From: Blastobasis lacticolella
Taxonomy: Eukaryota; Arthropoda; Insecta; Lepidoptera; Blastobasidae
Direction of reading: 5' to 3'
Assembly: GCA_905147135.1 (NCBI GenBank)
Contig: LR990061.1
Coordinates: forward strand, 8,160,026-8,224,025
Length of the DNA: 64,000 nt
The notes beneath the pieces are model-generated. The model did not search any database. It was given only the letters and a program-made list of their open reading frames with translations, and was not told the DNA's origin. Position numbers and translations under genes: made by a program. Below, one piece after another: positions 11,863-25,200 of this stretch (positions within the stretch are counted from its first letter, which is position 1; each line of letters starts with the position of its first letter).

Positions 11863-12173
11863 GGTAACCTTAAACAACTGTTTTCTAATATGAAATTGAA
11901 ACATTACGCTATGAGTGTAGATAAAAGTTATTATAGTATATCTGAATATGAAAATGACAAAGTCCATGGGACTGAACTGCTGTTCTATACAGGTATTTAC
12001 TTTTAAGATAGTATCTAGGACAAATAATGTATTAGTACATAAGACATGTAATAAAAAAAAAAGAATTAATGTAGGCTCTGTGGGTTTCTTGCCGTTTCTT
12101 TCCCCCACGGAGGACCACCTTGGAAGCGACGTTAAATTTCCTTCCTTTTCCACACATAGTGACATCTGTCTGC
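11863..12173. mobile_element. Probable LINE 3'-UTR fragment
   Basis: The stretch near 12078-12125 (GGGTTTCTTGCCGTTTC, CCACGGAGGACCACCTTGG) resembles text found in 3' regions of moth LINEs. The first 200 bp have no recognisable content. Confidence 0.35.
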
Positions 12174-12300
12174 GGTTGGGTAGGGGTAAGATAGTGGTAG
12201 GGTAGGTGTAAGGTAGTGGTAGGGTAGGGTTAAGGCAGTGGGAGAATATGGTAAGGGTAAGCTAGGGGTAGGGTAGGGATAAGATAGAGTAGGGTGGGAG
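12174..12300. repeat. GGTAGGGTAAG-type minisatellite
   Basis: Irregular tandem copies of a 10-13 bp GGTAGGG(A/G)TAAGA unit over about 125 bp. Confidence 0.8.
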
Positions 12301-12359
12301 CAGCTACCTATCACATGCAGCATGTGTAATGCACGCTCACTTAAAAGTCTGTCTGGCGG

Positions 12360-12722
12360 TGGCGTGGGGGCTGAGTCGCTCTTTTCCCTCAAATATGGTT
12401 GAGTTGGACGATGGCTGGGCCCTGCGGTATACTCGTGAACGGGTGCTGCCTTGGTGGACTGGCTTACTCTTGCTGTAGTTTTAGGTGGTTTTTCTTAATT
12501 TTACTAGACATGTTTATATAACATATTGAGCGCGGTCCGGCTTTGCCTGGCATTGCCGGGCACGGTCCGGTCGTGACTGGCGTGGGGTGGGTTTGCTACT
12601 GCCATGGGGCGGCCGGCGTGTGCTGTGTGCTTCCTTCCTACTTTCCTACCCTCCTTTTTGACGATTGAAAGATATATTTAATGTCCTAATCAATAAATAA
12701 AATTTGAATTTTGAATTTTGAA
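12360..12722 (+). mobile_element. Non-LTR retrotransposon 3' end with A-rich tail
   Basis: GC-rich 3'-UTR-like text (GGTCCGGCTTTGCCTGGC, CATGGGGCGGCCGGC) followed by AATAAATAAAATTTGAATTTTGAATTTTG, a typical repeated tail. No ORF remains. Clade not assignable. Confidence 0.5.
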
Positions 12723-13236
12723 CATGACAGCCTGACAGCGACTACTTTCCAATGTTATTAAAAATATATATTCCCATCAGTCGCCACGATTCAGAGTCAT
12801 GGTAAATTGCGTTTGAAACCGCTTGCATTGCATGTGACTCCGATAGCCGTTTCCAATTATTTTTCCATAATGAATTATTCAGTAATTAAATCTGTACAGG
12901 CTTAGTAGTTGCTTGGAAAAATATTCGTACGAGTTACTTTAATATTTTAATGCGGTATTTTGCGCTAATTTAGACCCCTACAAACACTAGACTGGACTGG
13001 GAGACAATCGCTTCTTGCATTAAGTTTCGAAACCGCTTACGTGTACGACGAGCAAAACGATTATAGTAAACTTCTCGACCACATGGTCAACTTGCAATTC
13101 TATCCGTCAGAATTCAATGCAAAATAAATCAAGTCCCTGATACGGAAAATCTAATTTATTACCAGTCTGTCGTATAAATTCTTAATTGGTTATTGGCCAA
13201 GAATGTCCAGAAGTTATTTCGTTCGCTTGCTATAAA
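12723..13236 (+). promoter_or_regulatory. Upstream region of the protease-homologue gene, candidate TATA at 13173
   Basis: Single-copy-looking AT-rich sequence before the signal-peptide exon. TATAAA at 13173-13178 would place a start site near 13200 and a leader of some 30-40 nt. A second TATAAA (13231-13236) touches the ATG and is too close to serve. No transcript evidence is available here. Confidence 0.35.
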
Positions 13237-13291
13237 ATGTTTACAAGCAAATCTGCCATTCTTCTTGCATTTGGTATATTTTCTATTCAAT
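13237..13291 (+). CDS. Protease homologue exon 1: signal peptide
   Basis: ATG then 'FTSKSAILLAFGIFSIQ', a short polar start plus hydrophobic core. Donor GTGAGT at 13292, phase 1. Confidence 0.75.
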
Positions 13292-16200
13292 GTGAGTACA
13301 TTTGCAGTAGTGAATAATTAATTACCTATAGTGAATACTCAATGTGACTACATAGATTAGGTTTTCGTTGAATGCTATGACGTGACCGATAGTAGTAGAT
13401 ATGCATTGTTGTTCGTTTCAAAAAATATTGTTTCAAGGCTCAGCTTATATTTACTATTTGACTGTGATACGAAATTTTACAAAACACAGTCTTTGTTTTA
13501 CATAATAACTATAATAATTATTCTTCAGTTTGCAATGCAGGACGAAGAATTATGGATGGCATGGATGTCTCATCGCCAAAAAAGTTTATGGTGAGTGATA
13601 TTGGATTGGTTTCTTATGTGGTAACAGATTTAGGACTGGTTTTCAAATGTTTAGCAATTGCTGCTGTTTTTGCTACTTATAAATATAGTATCGTCTTTGA
13701 GGGCAAAGATATTCTTCTTTTAAACAAAATGTCTTCCGCTCAAAATTGCCCGCTTGCCTGTTTGTCCGCAGTATAACAAAAAAAATTAAAAGGCTGTTGT
13801 TTTAGGTATTCATGAAAGGGTTATGCTGTTTGAAATACAGTACTAACTACTAACTATACTATCATCATCATCATCGTCCTAGCGCTCATCTCGGCCTCTG
13901 CGAGGGTCCTCTTTCCTACTCAATTTTCTCCTCTTCGCTCGGTATTCGGCATCCTTTCGTCATAAGCAGTTAGCGATGTCAATCCATCGCTTCTTGGGTC
14001 GCCTACGGGGCCTCTTTTCTTATACAGGCAGATTCAAGCACTTATTTCCCACGTATCCCTGACCAAGCCTTCTATATCCTATCTGCGACATCACTCTCGC
14101 CAAGGCTGCCACGAATGTACTCGTTACGCAGTCGATCGAGTCGCGTAACTCCGCACATCCACCGCAGCATTTTCATTTCGTTGGAGTGGAGTTCGCGAAC
14201 GTGTTTCGTCAGCGCTGGCCAAGTCTCGCAGCCATAGAGCATCACCGGTCTAATTACTTATTTATTTATTCTTAGGAAAATCAACAGCTGCACCAGTAAT
14301 TATACTCTTGTATATAAGCCCTTTGAGTTTTAAAGGAATTTTAGGGTCACAGGTGACTGCCATGAGTTCCCGTCATTTGGCCCAAGCTGCAGAGATTCGG
14401 AGCTTGACATCGGGGTCGATATCGCCGGACTCGTGGATCACGGATCCGAGGTATTTTTATTTATCTGTTCTATTAACAGCTTCGTTATCTACATGGATAG
14501 TTCCGGGATCTGCGCTGCAGCTGGCCATGTACTCCGTTTTAGTACATTCAACTTCAGACCACCTTTTTCTAGCATATCCACGTGTTTACTCTGGTCTCAA
14601 GATCCTGCCTAAGCTTGCTCACCAGTACAATGTCGTCAGCGTACTTTCAATACTACTACAATTTCCTCTGAGGGGGCATCGAGCACAATGCAAAACAAGT
14701 AAGGGCTCAGCACAGAACCCTGGTGAACACCTACAGTAATCGGGAAGGGATTAGTATGGCCTATGATGGTTTTGACAACGGCTCCAGTATTGACATACAT
14801 ATCCTGTAAAATACTAATGTACGCTTCGGGCACATACTTTGATCTCAGAGCCCACCAGATTATCTCCCGAAGGACAATGTCGAAAGCCCACTGCAAATTG
14901 AGAAATGCGGAATGTAATGGTTGATTCCTACTAATTATGGGACTAATGGGATTAATGGGACTCCTGGAAGACCCTGAGAGCAAAGATTGGATCCATGGTG
15001 CTGCAGCCCGGCCTGAAGCCGTATTGGCATTCCGGCAAGGAACATTCCTGGCGAAGTCTCTGGTCCATAATACGTTCGAGCAGCTTCATTGTATGGCTCA
15101 TGAGTATGGCTGATAGTTGCCGCACTCCTGCACACTGCCTTTTCCTTTATAGATTGGCCTAATAATATTTACGCGCCACGCGTCAGGTATAAGCCCCGTA
15201 ACTACGATCTTATTGAATAGTTCAATGAGCAAGAGTATGCCTCGGGTCCCCATTGTTTTCCAAGTTTCTATGGGTATTCCGTCATGGCCAATAGCTTTCC
15301 CGGTCTTCATATGGGCCAGAGACGTCTCCACCTCATCCGGGGTAATCGAGATTATCAAGCCAAGGTTTGCAGGAAGCTGTGGTGGTGGCACGTGGTTGTT
15401 AGCCTCGTTAGACAGTTCCACGAAAAGACAGCAACAACGGTCTTTAATAGGGTTTGCACTTGTGAGCAACACGCGGTCTACATCCTTTATGGCAACACAC
15501 TTTAAAACATCTAAACTGGCTCGACTCCGCGACTTTGCCAGCTTGTTGACGAGCTTCTGCCCCTCCACGGAATCCAGCACATCGTAGAGCGGAGCCAGCT
15601 GAGCCGACCGTGCTTTTGCCACCATCGTCTTAACTCACCGCTTTGCCTCCAAGTACACCTCCTTATCCGAAGGTGAGTTACTGTGCTGCCATTTCTTAAA
15701 ACCCTAACTGCTTCCTGCACCTCACTATTCCTCACTATTCCACCATCCCGTGTCCTTGTCAGTTCTTCGGCCACCTTTCAACGTACCGAGTACTGTTCGT
15801 CCGAGTTTGAGAATGGACTTTTGCAAATGGCCCCAGACCTCATTAGTGGTTTAACCCTCCGTGCTCCAATCGCGACGTTCGGCTGCCTCCTTGAACTCCT
15901 GGCCCTTGCTTGTTAGAGTCCACTAGTTAATAGACGACTTGCAACGTTCTACAGTAGGCCGTCTCCTACTTACTCGGACATCCATACAAGGACTCGGTGC
16001 GGTGCAGTGAGGCATTCCCCCTGGATGATCTTGCACTGGGATACAAGGCCAATGTCACGTCTTCGGATCAGCAGATAGTCGATCTGTGATTGGTGCGGGC
16101 CACTTTTATAGGTGATGAGGTGTTCGGGTCTCTTCTGGAAGAAGGTATTAACCACGGCTAAGTCGGCGGCCAGTGAGGTTCGGAGAATTTCTTATCCCTC

Positions 16201-19200
16201 ACTGTTTCGCTGGCCGTAGCCAAAGCGCCCATACTCCTTGCTCCTGTGGCCCGCACCAACCACAATCTGTACAACAAGTCGGCCAGCACTCGAAACCGGC
16301 CCATCAGAGAGCCAACGTTAAGCGTGGCGAAGCGAACTTTCCTGCTAGGCGCTAACTTCATTAACCCTACCCGCACGTGACAGGGAAGCCCTAGCCCTCT
16401 TATCGTAGGTGTAGGGCGATATGTCGGCGCGTCGTTTAACACTTCTAAAAACTGCTATCTATACTATACTTAGTATTAATATGGCTTGCTTGTAAGCTTG
16501 TGTGAGTTAACCTTAAAGTACAGAACCGATCCCGAAGTTTTGGGCTGAAGTTATCCTCGTAGGTCATCCTTTCAAGTAACAAACGTAAATCTACATATAC
16601 AAGTCTACAACTCATGTCCTACTTTAGTTTCGAGAAACAAAAATGCAGAACTGTTGCTCCTGCGAAGATAAGCATCATACCTTCGCACCGGTACACAAGA
16701 AAAGTATACATTGTTACTTGGCTGCAGAAATAGACAGGAAGGGGATAGCCCTGCTCCTGTGTCAAGTCGGTTAGGGCTACCGGGTTCAGGGCGGGCACGG
16801 TTAAAGACACTACTTCACAGATAGTAGAGAGACACCCAGGCGGAGGGTGGCAGTGGCGTTCGTGCAGGAGACTAGTTGGAGAGGCAATAGGTCCCGCAAC
16901 ATCGGGAACGGCTACAAGCCAGAGTACATGGCCTGCAACAGTGCAGTTCCCCTACCCGTGCGCATAGGTGAAATGAAGTCAAGCGCACGGATCGGGCCAG
17001 ATTCCTGGGGTCTGTACTAAGAGCAACCGGGGACATCGACAGCGACGTCAAAGCCCGAATATTCTCAGTTTGGGCCAAATGGCGGGAGGTAACAGGTGTT
17101 ATTTGTGACCTTAAAATGCCTATAAAATGAGTTTCACAAAAGGATCGCCTTTGAGATTCCCACATTCGGGGTAGCCTTGGCATCCGTGACATCGCAGAAA
17201 AGCTGCTGCAAGAGTGCCGCCTTCGATGGTATGGCCACGTCTTGCGCAGACCGGAAAGCTATGTGGGAAACAAGTGTCTGGTCATGCCGCCCCCGCCGGG
17301 CACGGGAAGGAGAGGCCGGCCCAAGAAGCGATTATAAGCTCACCACTAGGGATGCCGATGACCAAGCGAGGTAGGTCAAGAGTAGCAGGAAGACGGACCC
17401 TGGGCCCTCGCGTATCGTGCGGGGGCGCAACCGGGAAATAACGCCAGCATGATGATGATGATGATGAATAGAGAAAGCCAATTTATTGGGTGCTCTCTTT
17501 TCCTCAAACTCGACCCTGAACGACGGAGGCGCCGACCTGACCCCCGTGGTGCGGCAAATCAATGCCGGAAATATTTACTTCTCAGCAAAAGGCGGGCGCT
17601 ACTCTCTCTAGGTGTTCGAAAGTCGAGTGAGCCTGATGGTATTCCGGCGGTGTTGCTTAAAGAGCACACGGCTCCCGAATTGTGTCCGGTACTAACACGC
17701 CTTTTTGCGCTCTTATACTCCGCTGGGGACTATCCAATTATTTAACTGTAACATTACAATAATAGCAATATCACATGTATTATATTAGGTATACTTAGTA
17801 CTCACCCGCAAACATTACTTCTTACACGAACTTTACACACTATATAGCATACACATTGCCCTACAATATTATGGTTTATGTATTAGATGAATTATATATC
17901 TCTATTTATTACACACTTTCGTCCGTACCTCACTCAGCGGGTCCCACTGAAAACCAGCGCTTCGGTTCGCACCGGGGCAAAATGCTGAGTGAGGTCCCTT
18001 TTACACATGCATTACACCACTAACACACACCACTTATCTTCTACCATTCGCATCGACACTGCGCTAGCTTTTATTTGCTTCTGCTTTTATTTGCTTTTTT
18101 GTTAATTTTTATGTACTGTTTCTTTTCTTGTGTTACAAAATGTCGTGTTTTCCAAATTTTTGTGTTGTGGTGTTTCTGTTTGTGTAAATAAATATTTCTT
18201 ATTCTTATTTTATTCTTATTCCATAGTCTTCATAGAAGACTGCCCACGTGCACCCTGTGCCCAAAAGGGGCGACAGATCATACCCATCGAATTACAGGCC
18301 TATAGCTATTACCTCCCTTCTCTCTAAAGTGATGGAGCGAGTTGTAACCGGCTCCTTCGTTATCTAGAAGAACACGATATCTTGAGCAACCGTCAATATG
18401 GTTTCCAACATTGTCGTTCAACAGGTGATCTTCTAGAGTATCTAACACACCGTTGGGCTTTAGATGTTAAGAGTCAAAGCGAGGCACTGGCTGTTGGCCT
18501 AGATATGGAGAATGCGTTCGAATGGGCCTAGCATAGGGTCTTCAATCGAATTTACCATCATACGTGCTTCCCGAGATATTGTGCAAATGGGTAATTCGCT
18601 TTATGTCCGGCAGATTCATCGAAGCCCTAGCTGATGGCTGTTGCTCAGATAGCATGGACATTAACGCTAGTGTCCGGTAAGGCTCGGTGCTATCTCCAAC
18701 TTTGTTCCTTCTTCATATCAATGATATTGCTATGCGGATGCTTAGAGACGCCTTTTATACTAGTCGTTCCAATATTCCTAGTGGAGCAAAATTGCGAAGT
18801 ACTTGTGTCCGAAATCGAGAGTACTCTATCTAGAATCTCCGATTGGGGTAGACTGAATCTAGTCAAATTTAACCCCACAAAGACACAAGTTTGCGCGTTC
18901 ATCGCCAAGAAAGCTCAATTTGTTGTAGCTCCTCAGTTCCAGGATACACCGCTTACCATCTCTAAGAGCATATACGATGTCTCTTTAAAAGAAAATGTGA
19001 ATTTTGAATTTTCGCGGGCTGTGTACATTCGATTATCAATTTTGTTTTATTATTTTGGTAGAGCTCGTCTAGTCTAAAATGACACGCCCCACTACTTAGT
19101 TAGTTGATTTCGATGTGTGAGTGCAAATATTGATAACGACACTTCATCTGTGTGGGAGCCAATGAACGACGCGTTCTCCTACGTTTGAATCTCACCGCCA

Positions 19201-22200
19201 ACTGAATGACCAATTACAACGGCATTTGTATATGTATTGCGTTCATATTTTAAACTTGCTTGTGTGCGTTAATGCGATAGTAGGGCGCGTCATTTTAGAT
19301 TAGACGAGCTCTACACATATGTTTATCATATGTTAACATTATCATCCATTTTGGATTAGTAGTTTGTTTTTGACAACTGAAAAAGGTTAGTCTGAATCGA
19401 AGAACGAGCTTATGGCCATACCCAAAAGCGCATTTCAGAAGTGCTTCGAGGATTGGAAGAAGCGCTGGCATAAGTGCATTATATCTAAGGGGGAAGACTT
19501 TGAAGGGGACAAAATAGATATTGATGAATAAATAAATACTTTTCGAAAACATTCAAAATTCACCTTTTCTTTTGAACAGACGTTGTATATCCTAAGTCTC
19601 GCTTCTAAAAAATTAGATGTGCTAAACAAATCGAAACGATTCTTCACGCCGGGTCAACGACTTCTTCTATGCAAGGTTATTGCTCCCATTTATGGGCGGG
19701 TGCACCGGCATATCAGCTTGGTTCTTGTGACTCGATCCAAAAGCGCGCTGTGAGAATTGTCCATCATACCATGCTCACAAGTGGTATTGAGCCGCTGAGT
19801 CAGCGGAGGGATTTCGCCTCTCTTTGTGTGTTCTACCGCTTGTACAACAGTGTTTGTTCTCAAGAACTCTTGGACATGCCTACAGCTACTTCTATCATCG
19901 CACCGCTCGTCACCGACAGGGAGTTTATCCTCACACTACGGAGCCAAATTGTTCGCAATCTGTGCCGTTCTAAAGGAACTTTTTCCTATGCACACTAAGG
20001 TTGTGGAATGAACTTCCTGGAGAGGTTTTCCCTGGAGAGTACAACATGAAGTTCTTCAAGAAAGGGGTGAAAAGGTTTTCAAGAATTTGGCAACACGTGG
20101 GTGACGAACTTGGTATTGCAAACGTCCATAGGCTGCGATGACTGCAAACAATCAGGCAGGCCGTAAGCGTGTTTGCCACCTTGGTGGTATAAACAAAAAC
20201 ATTCTTCGCAGGTATACCTAACGAGGGCCGTGAGTTCCGATGTGAAGTACGACGCATGGATATGTGGCGGCGTGCTGGTAAGCAAGAACATGGTCGTCAC
20301 CTCAGCGGCCTGTGTCGAAGACGTCCAATTCATGTACGCGATCGCTGGCTACAGTAAATATGTTAGATACGACGAAATCGACAACGACGAGTGCACCAAG
20401 GGGCTCAAAAAGAGAGTTGTGCAGACTTGCGTTCCTAAAAGTAGGTGCCCTTACTTTTTTGGACAGGTTAAATAAATAAAATAAATGTGCTTGGACAATT
20501 CACACAGCGCCATCTAGCCCCAAAGTAAGCAAAGCTCGTGTTATGGGTGCCAGAAAACTTATGTACGTATATAATACATACAATACCCAGACCTGTAACA
20601 GAAGTTAATTCATCATTTCAATTTCTGCCCGGCCGGGAATCTCACCCGGAACCTTTACGTAGCAGACCGGTATGTTAACCAACTGAACCACTCAGGTCGT
20701 CTAGGTTTTCTTAGCTAAGCTCTTTATTAATGGAAATTGCGCGCACCAGCCCTTAAATACCTAAAGCCGAGTATGGAAGTATCTATTCATAGAAAAGGAT
20801 CGCCTATCTACCTAAAGTTTAATAATATGTCGTACTGACATTCCGTACACAACTTTCAGTTTACCACTTCGAATAATATCTACTAGAAAAATTGGCCAAA
20901 ATAGACATTGGTCACCTCTTTGCTTCAATAACGTGTTATCTCGAAAAATGCAGTTTTACAGGAGAACACTTTTAAACTTTTAAAAGAGTATTGTGTTTAA
21001 AGGTGTCGTTACTGTAAATTTTTCACTTATTATGTATAGCTATCAATAAATAAGGTTTATGCAAATAAAGGAAAAACCAAATAATTCCAAACATTTAAGT
21101 ATAAAAATTACATTAAAAAAAAGGAGAGGACGAGATGTCACGTTTTTCTTGAAAATATGGTATACGATGAGTGTTTCAAACTGACTTGTGTTCATGATAT
21201 TACTTTTGGTATGTTATTGAGTTATGTAACAAGTTTAAAATTTAAGATTCATCTTTTTTATTGAAAAAGAAAAATAATTGCAAAATATTATGTTTTAAAC
21301 TATCGCGGTTATTATTACACATTTTAAGGGTATGTTCCGGGTTTCGGTTCATGATATTACTTTTGGTATGTTATTGAGTTATCTAACAAGTTTATAATTT
21401 AAGATTCTTCTTTTTTATTGAAAAAGAAAAACAAATTGCAAAATATATTGTTTTGAACTATCGCGGTTATTATTACACATTTTAAGGGTATGTTCCGGGT
21501 TTCGGCTCGAGTCGTCCCGTGACCATGATGCATGCAACTGTGTCGAAATATCGGGCTGCTCGTCAACAAAGGTACGCGAAGGAAACCCGGAACATACCCT
21601 TAAAAATTGCATAATATTACTTGAATAATCAGTCAAACTATGAATTTAGTTGTGTGAAGGTGTTTAAAGTTCTGAAACAAAAATAAATCAACAAAGTATA
21701 CCTAAAGGTAACTAATGGCAATATCGTCACCCGCTTTCCTGTTCGTCTTTTTCCTTGCCTGATCTTTGGCATTTTACTTGGTAAGCCGTTAGCTCTTGCA
21801 TCTGACACGGCGATGTTAGTCCAGCGCTTCTGGGGTCTCCTGCGGGGCGCTTTCCGAAACCAGCGAAGGCGAGCTTCTTCGATCACACCTGCAACGTCTC
21901 TCACGCCAAAGCTACCACAAATATACTCGTTACGTACTCGATCTAGTCGCGTAACGCCACACATCCATCGCAGTATTTTCATTGTATTGGTCTGGAGTTT
22001 AATTCCATTGGCCATCAGGTAATTACAGTGAAGCGACTACCATCTGACCTCCGTGACCCAGCTACCAGGGAAATCTGACCAGATTGGATCATGGTTACAA
22101 ATTCAGTTGTCTGAATTTGTAGGTTTCATCACGATGTTTTCCCTCACCGTATGAGCATCGGCTAGTATTCAATTAATGTATAAATAAGTCAGAAAGAATA

Positions 22201-25200
22201 ATTGGTACTTTATCGCAGCGGGATTCGAACCCTCTCGCTTACGAGTCGGATACTTAACCGCCCGGCAAGCGACGCTCCCAGGTTCGCGCTCAGGGGGGGT
22301 ATAATAGTCCAAAAGTTGAAGTCCCTTGAGCTTGATAGGGATTTTAAGGTCGTAGGTAACTGTTGTGAGCATGGGTATGACTCGTACGTCACGGATTCGA
22401 GGTACTTGAATTTATCTATTGACAGCTTTGTTCATTTGTTGATGTTAAGAACCGTGTTTCGGCTAGCCATGTGCTCTGTTTTGGCGTCGTTTAGCTTTAA
22501 ACTCCCGTTTTGTAGCATTTCCTTCCACCTATTTACCCTGGTCTCAAGATCCCGCGTATACTTGCTAACAAGTGTGATGTCATGTGGCATGGAGGCTTAT
22601 CCAGAATTTTCGCAGAGAGAAATCGCTAAGGACAGAACCCTGGTGAATACCCACGGTAATCAGGAAGGGATTAGTATGGTATACGATTGTTTTGTCGGCT
22701 TTACGCTTTGGGTAAAGACTTGGACCGTAGCGCCCACCAGAATACCTCTCGAGGAACACTGTCAAAAGCCCTCTGCAGATTGAGAAATGCAAAATGCAGA
22801 GGTTGATTTTGTTCATTAAGGGAAGATCCTGGAGTCTGTAACACAGTTTTAACTTACAAAGACTTCCAGGGTTTCTATACTTCTATAACCTGTTTCTTGG
22901 TACAATAGAAATTTTGTTTAATATTGATTTCTCCTGCAGTGGGCCTTCTAGAGAATTCTCAGGGCGAAAATTTGTCCTTGGTGATGCATCAGCCCGGCCT
23001 GAACCCGTATTGGCATTCAGACAGGGAGCATTCCTGGCCGAGTCATTACTCTATGATACGTTCGAATAGCTTCATTGTAAGGCTTATAAGTTTAATTCCT
23101 CCACATATAATAGCCTCACTCCTGTACACTGCCGTTTTCGTTATAGATAGGCGTAATTATGTTTACGCGCCACGCGTCAGGAATCTATAAGCCCCATCAA
23201 TACGATCCTGTTAAATAGTTCAGGGAGCAGGAGTACGCCCCGGTCCCCATAGTTTTCCAGGTTTCTATGGGTACGCAAGAATGCCCAATATATTTTCCGA
23301 TCTTCATGGGGGCCAGTGACCTCTCCATTTCATCAGGGGTAGTCAGGGTTTTAATACTAAGGTATGCGGGAAGCTGTTGTTGCTCATACTTCTTGGCGTT
23401 GTTGGATAGTTCTTTGAAATGGGCGCGAACAATTTTTTAATAGACTTGGCACTTGTGAGCAAAACGCTGTTCTGTTTCCTTATGGCAACATACTTCGTCG
23501 CATTTAAACTGGCTCGACTTCGCGACTTTGCCAGCTTGTAGATAAGATTCTCCACCTCCACTGTCTTAGAGCGGAGCCAGCTGAGCCGACCGAGCCTTTG
23601 CCACCATCTTTTTACTCGACGCTATGCTCCCAATTCCCAGAAGATGTACTGCTTACCTAAAGCATAATTACTTCGCTACCATTTTGCGAAGCATGCCTTT
23701 TCGTCTCTCACTACTTCCTGTAGGTACCTCTCTATTCATCCCGTGTCCTTGTCAATTTTGCGCCCTTTCGACGTGCCAAGGACTGTACTCCCGAGTTTTA
23801 CAATGGTCGTCTAATAATGGTGCCAGAGCTCATTTGGTGGCTTCTGTACTAATAGGAACCATAACGGGAATACTGGATTTCTCAATATCTATTGCAAGTT
23901 CTAGAAGTCGTTTAGTTCGTGGTCTCATCTGAAAAAACAACTCATAATACTCATTTGTTTTACTATAAGAAAGAAAGAAAATATTTCTACAAAGGACGCC
24001 ACGACATGATTATTTACATTTAACACAAAAAAAAAAGTACATAAAACACGGAGACAATTATAGGGTTCCCAGTGGCACTTTTCGTGGGCATCCAGCGTAA
24101 ATGGACCCTCCTCAGCATAATGTTGTGGCCGCTTGCCGCGAACCACAACGCTGGTTTTCAGTGGGCCCCGTAATATCCCACCGACACTGCACCGTCAAGC
24201 AAGCAATACTCACATCAAATAAATAGCTACTATCTAAATAATAAAATGAATTATAGAACAAACATAAATAAAATAGTCAAAAAGCCAAATGTCGCAATAT
24301 ATACAGATATAAAATGTATGAAGTAAATAAAATAAACTAATTGGATATGATTTTTGTGTATTGACAGTGGTTGTGTGAACCCAAACTATCATGCGCTTGC
24401 GACTAGCCACCCTTGGGTGAGGGTAGGGCCGGGCGGCCAGTCTAGAAACTATCGTCGCGCGCGCAACGTGTGTGTCTCTGCAACACACTGGTCATACCTA
24501 TCAAATATATACTAGGCAAACAAAATTTTAACTGCACAGTCAAAAATTGTGACCATTATCATTCCAAAACCTAAAACAAGCCCATGGATTGAAAAATACG
24601 CGAAAAACGACAACAAAAAGTGTTTTTTTTTTCATTGTGCACGTGCGTGCGCTGGCACCCCGGTTGTGATCACTTTGTGTTAGTGCGCGTACTTACCCAC
24701 CTCGTCCAAATCGTCATTCAAGATCGTTCCTCGCCAAAGTACCACCGCCACCACATGTCTGAACTAAGCGAGGTAAATATCTTTTTTATTTACTAGCCTT
24801 TTACCAACCAACCTGCAGTGTTTATATGTGTGCAATGTGTTCGAGTCAAACCCTGCAAGCCCATAAGCCTAGCCACTTTACCTGCCTCCCGGATTTCAAT
24901 GAAGTCAAAATCCGGTACACCCATACAACTTGGATGACACTCCACGAAGATGGTACCATGGAGATGGTCTGATTATGGAATCGGTGAAGTGGTCATAGAA
25001 ACCAATGAACGCAACAAAACAACACCGTCCTCGAGTTGTAGACCGAGTTTGTTTGCGAGCGTGTACACTAAGTGTGTCGCATTTTCGCCAGCCTCCTCCG
25101 GTATGCCGCTAACTTCAACGTCATTAATCAGCAGATCCTGGTCCCGGTCATTAAGGTCCACCTGCAGTTTGCGCACTGTCGCCTCCAAAACTCCCACAGC

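Larger units (their letters stand above)
17480..20170 (+). mobile_element. Jockey/CR1-like LINE (intron 2), interrupted by other elements
   Basis: RT blocks in order: 'GVRKSSEPDGIPAVLLK' (17600), 'SNYRPIAITSLLSKVMER' (18275), 'LSNRQYGFQHCRSTGDLL' (18380), 'LNLVKFNPTKTQVCAF' (18855), then after inserted DNA 'CSHLWAGAPAYQL', 'RRDFASLCVFYRLYNS' (19680-19860) and the terminal 'LWNELPGEVFPGEYN' (20000). Many frame changes. The same family recurs at 38.3-40.3 kb and 63-64 kb, always on the plus strand. Confidence 0.8.

Noticed and set aside
22230..22300. Possible tRNA gene on the minus strand
   Set aside because: Has A/B-box-like text and GGTTCGAATCC, but the acceptor stem does not pair by eye and the same unit with the same flank recurs at 37660-37785, so it is a SINE head.
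22202..22783. 193-codon plus ORF
   Set aside because: Antisense shadow across a SINE and an RTE copy; no family texture.
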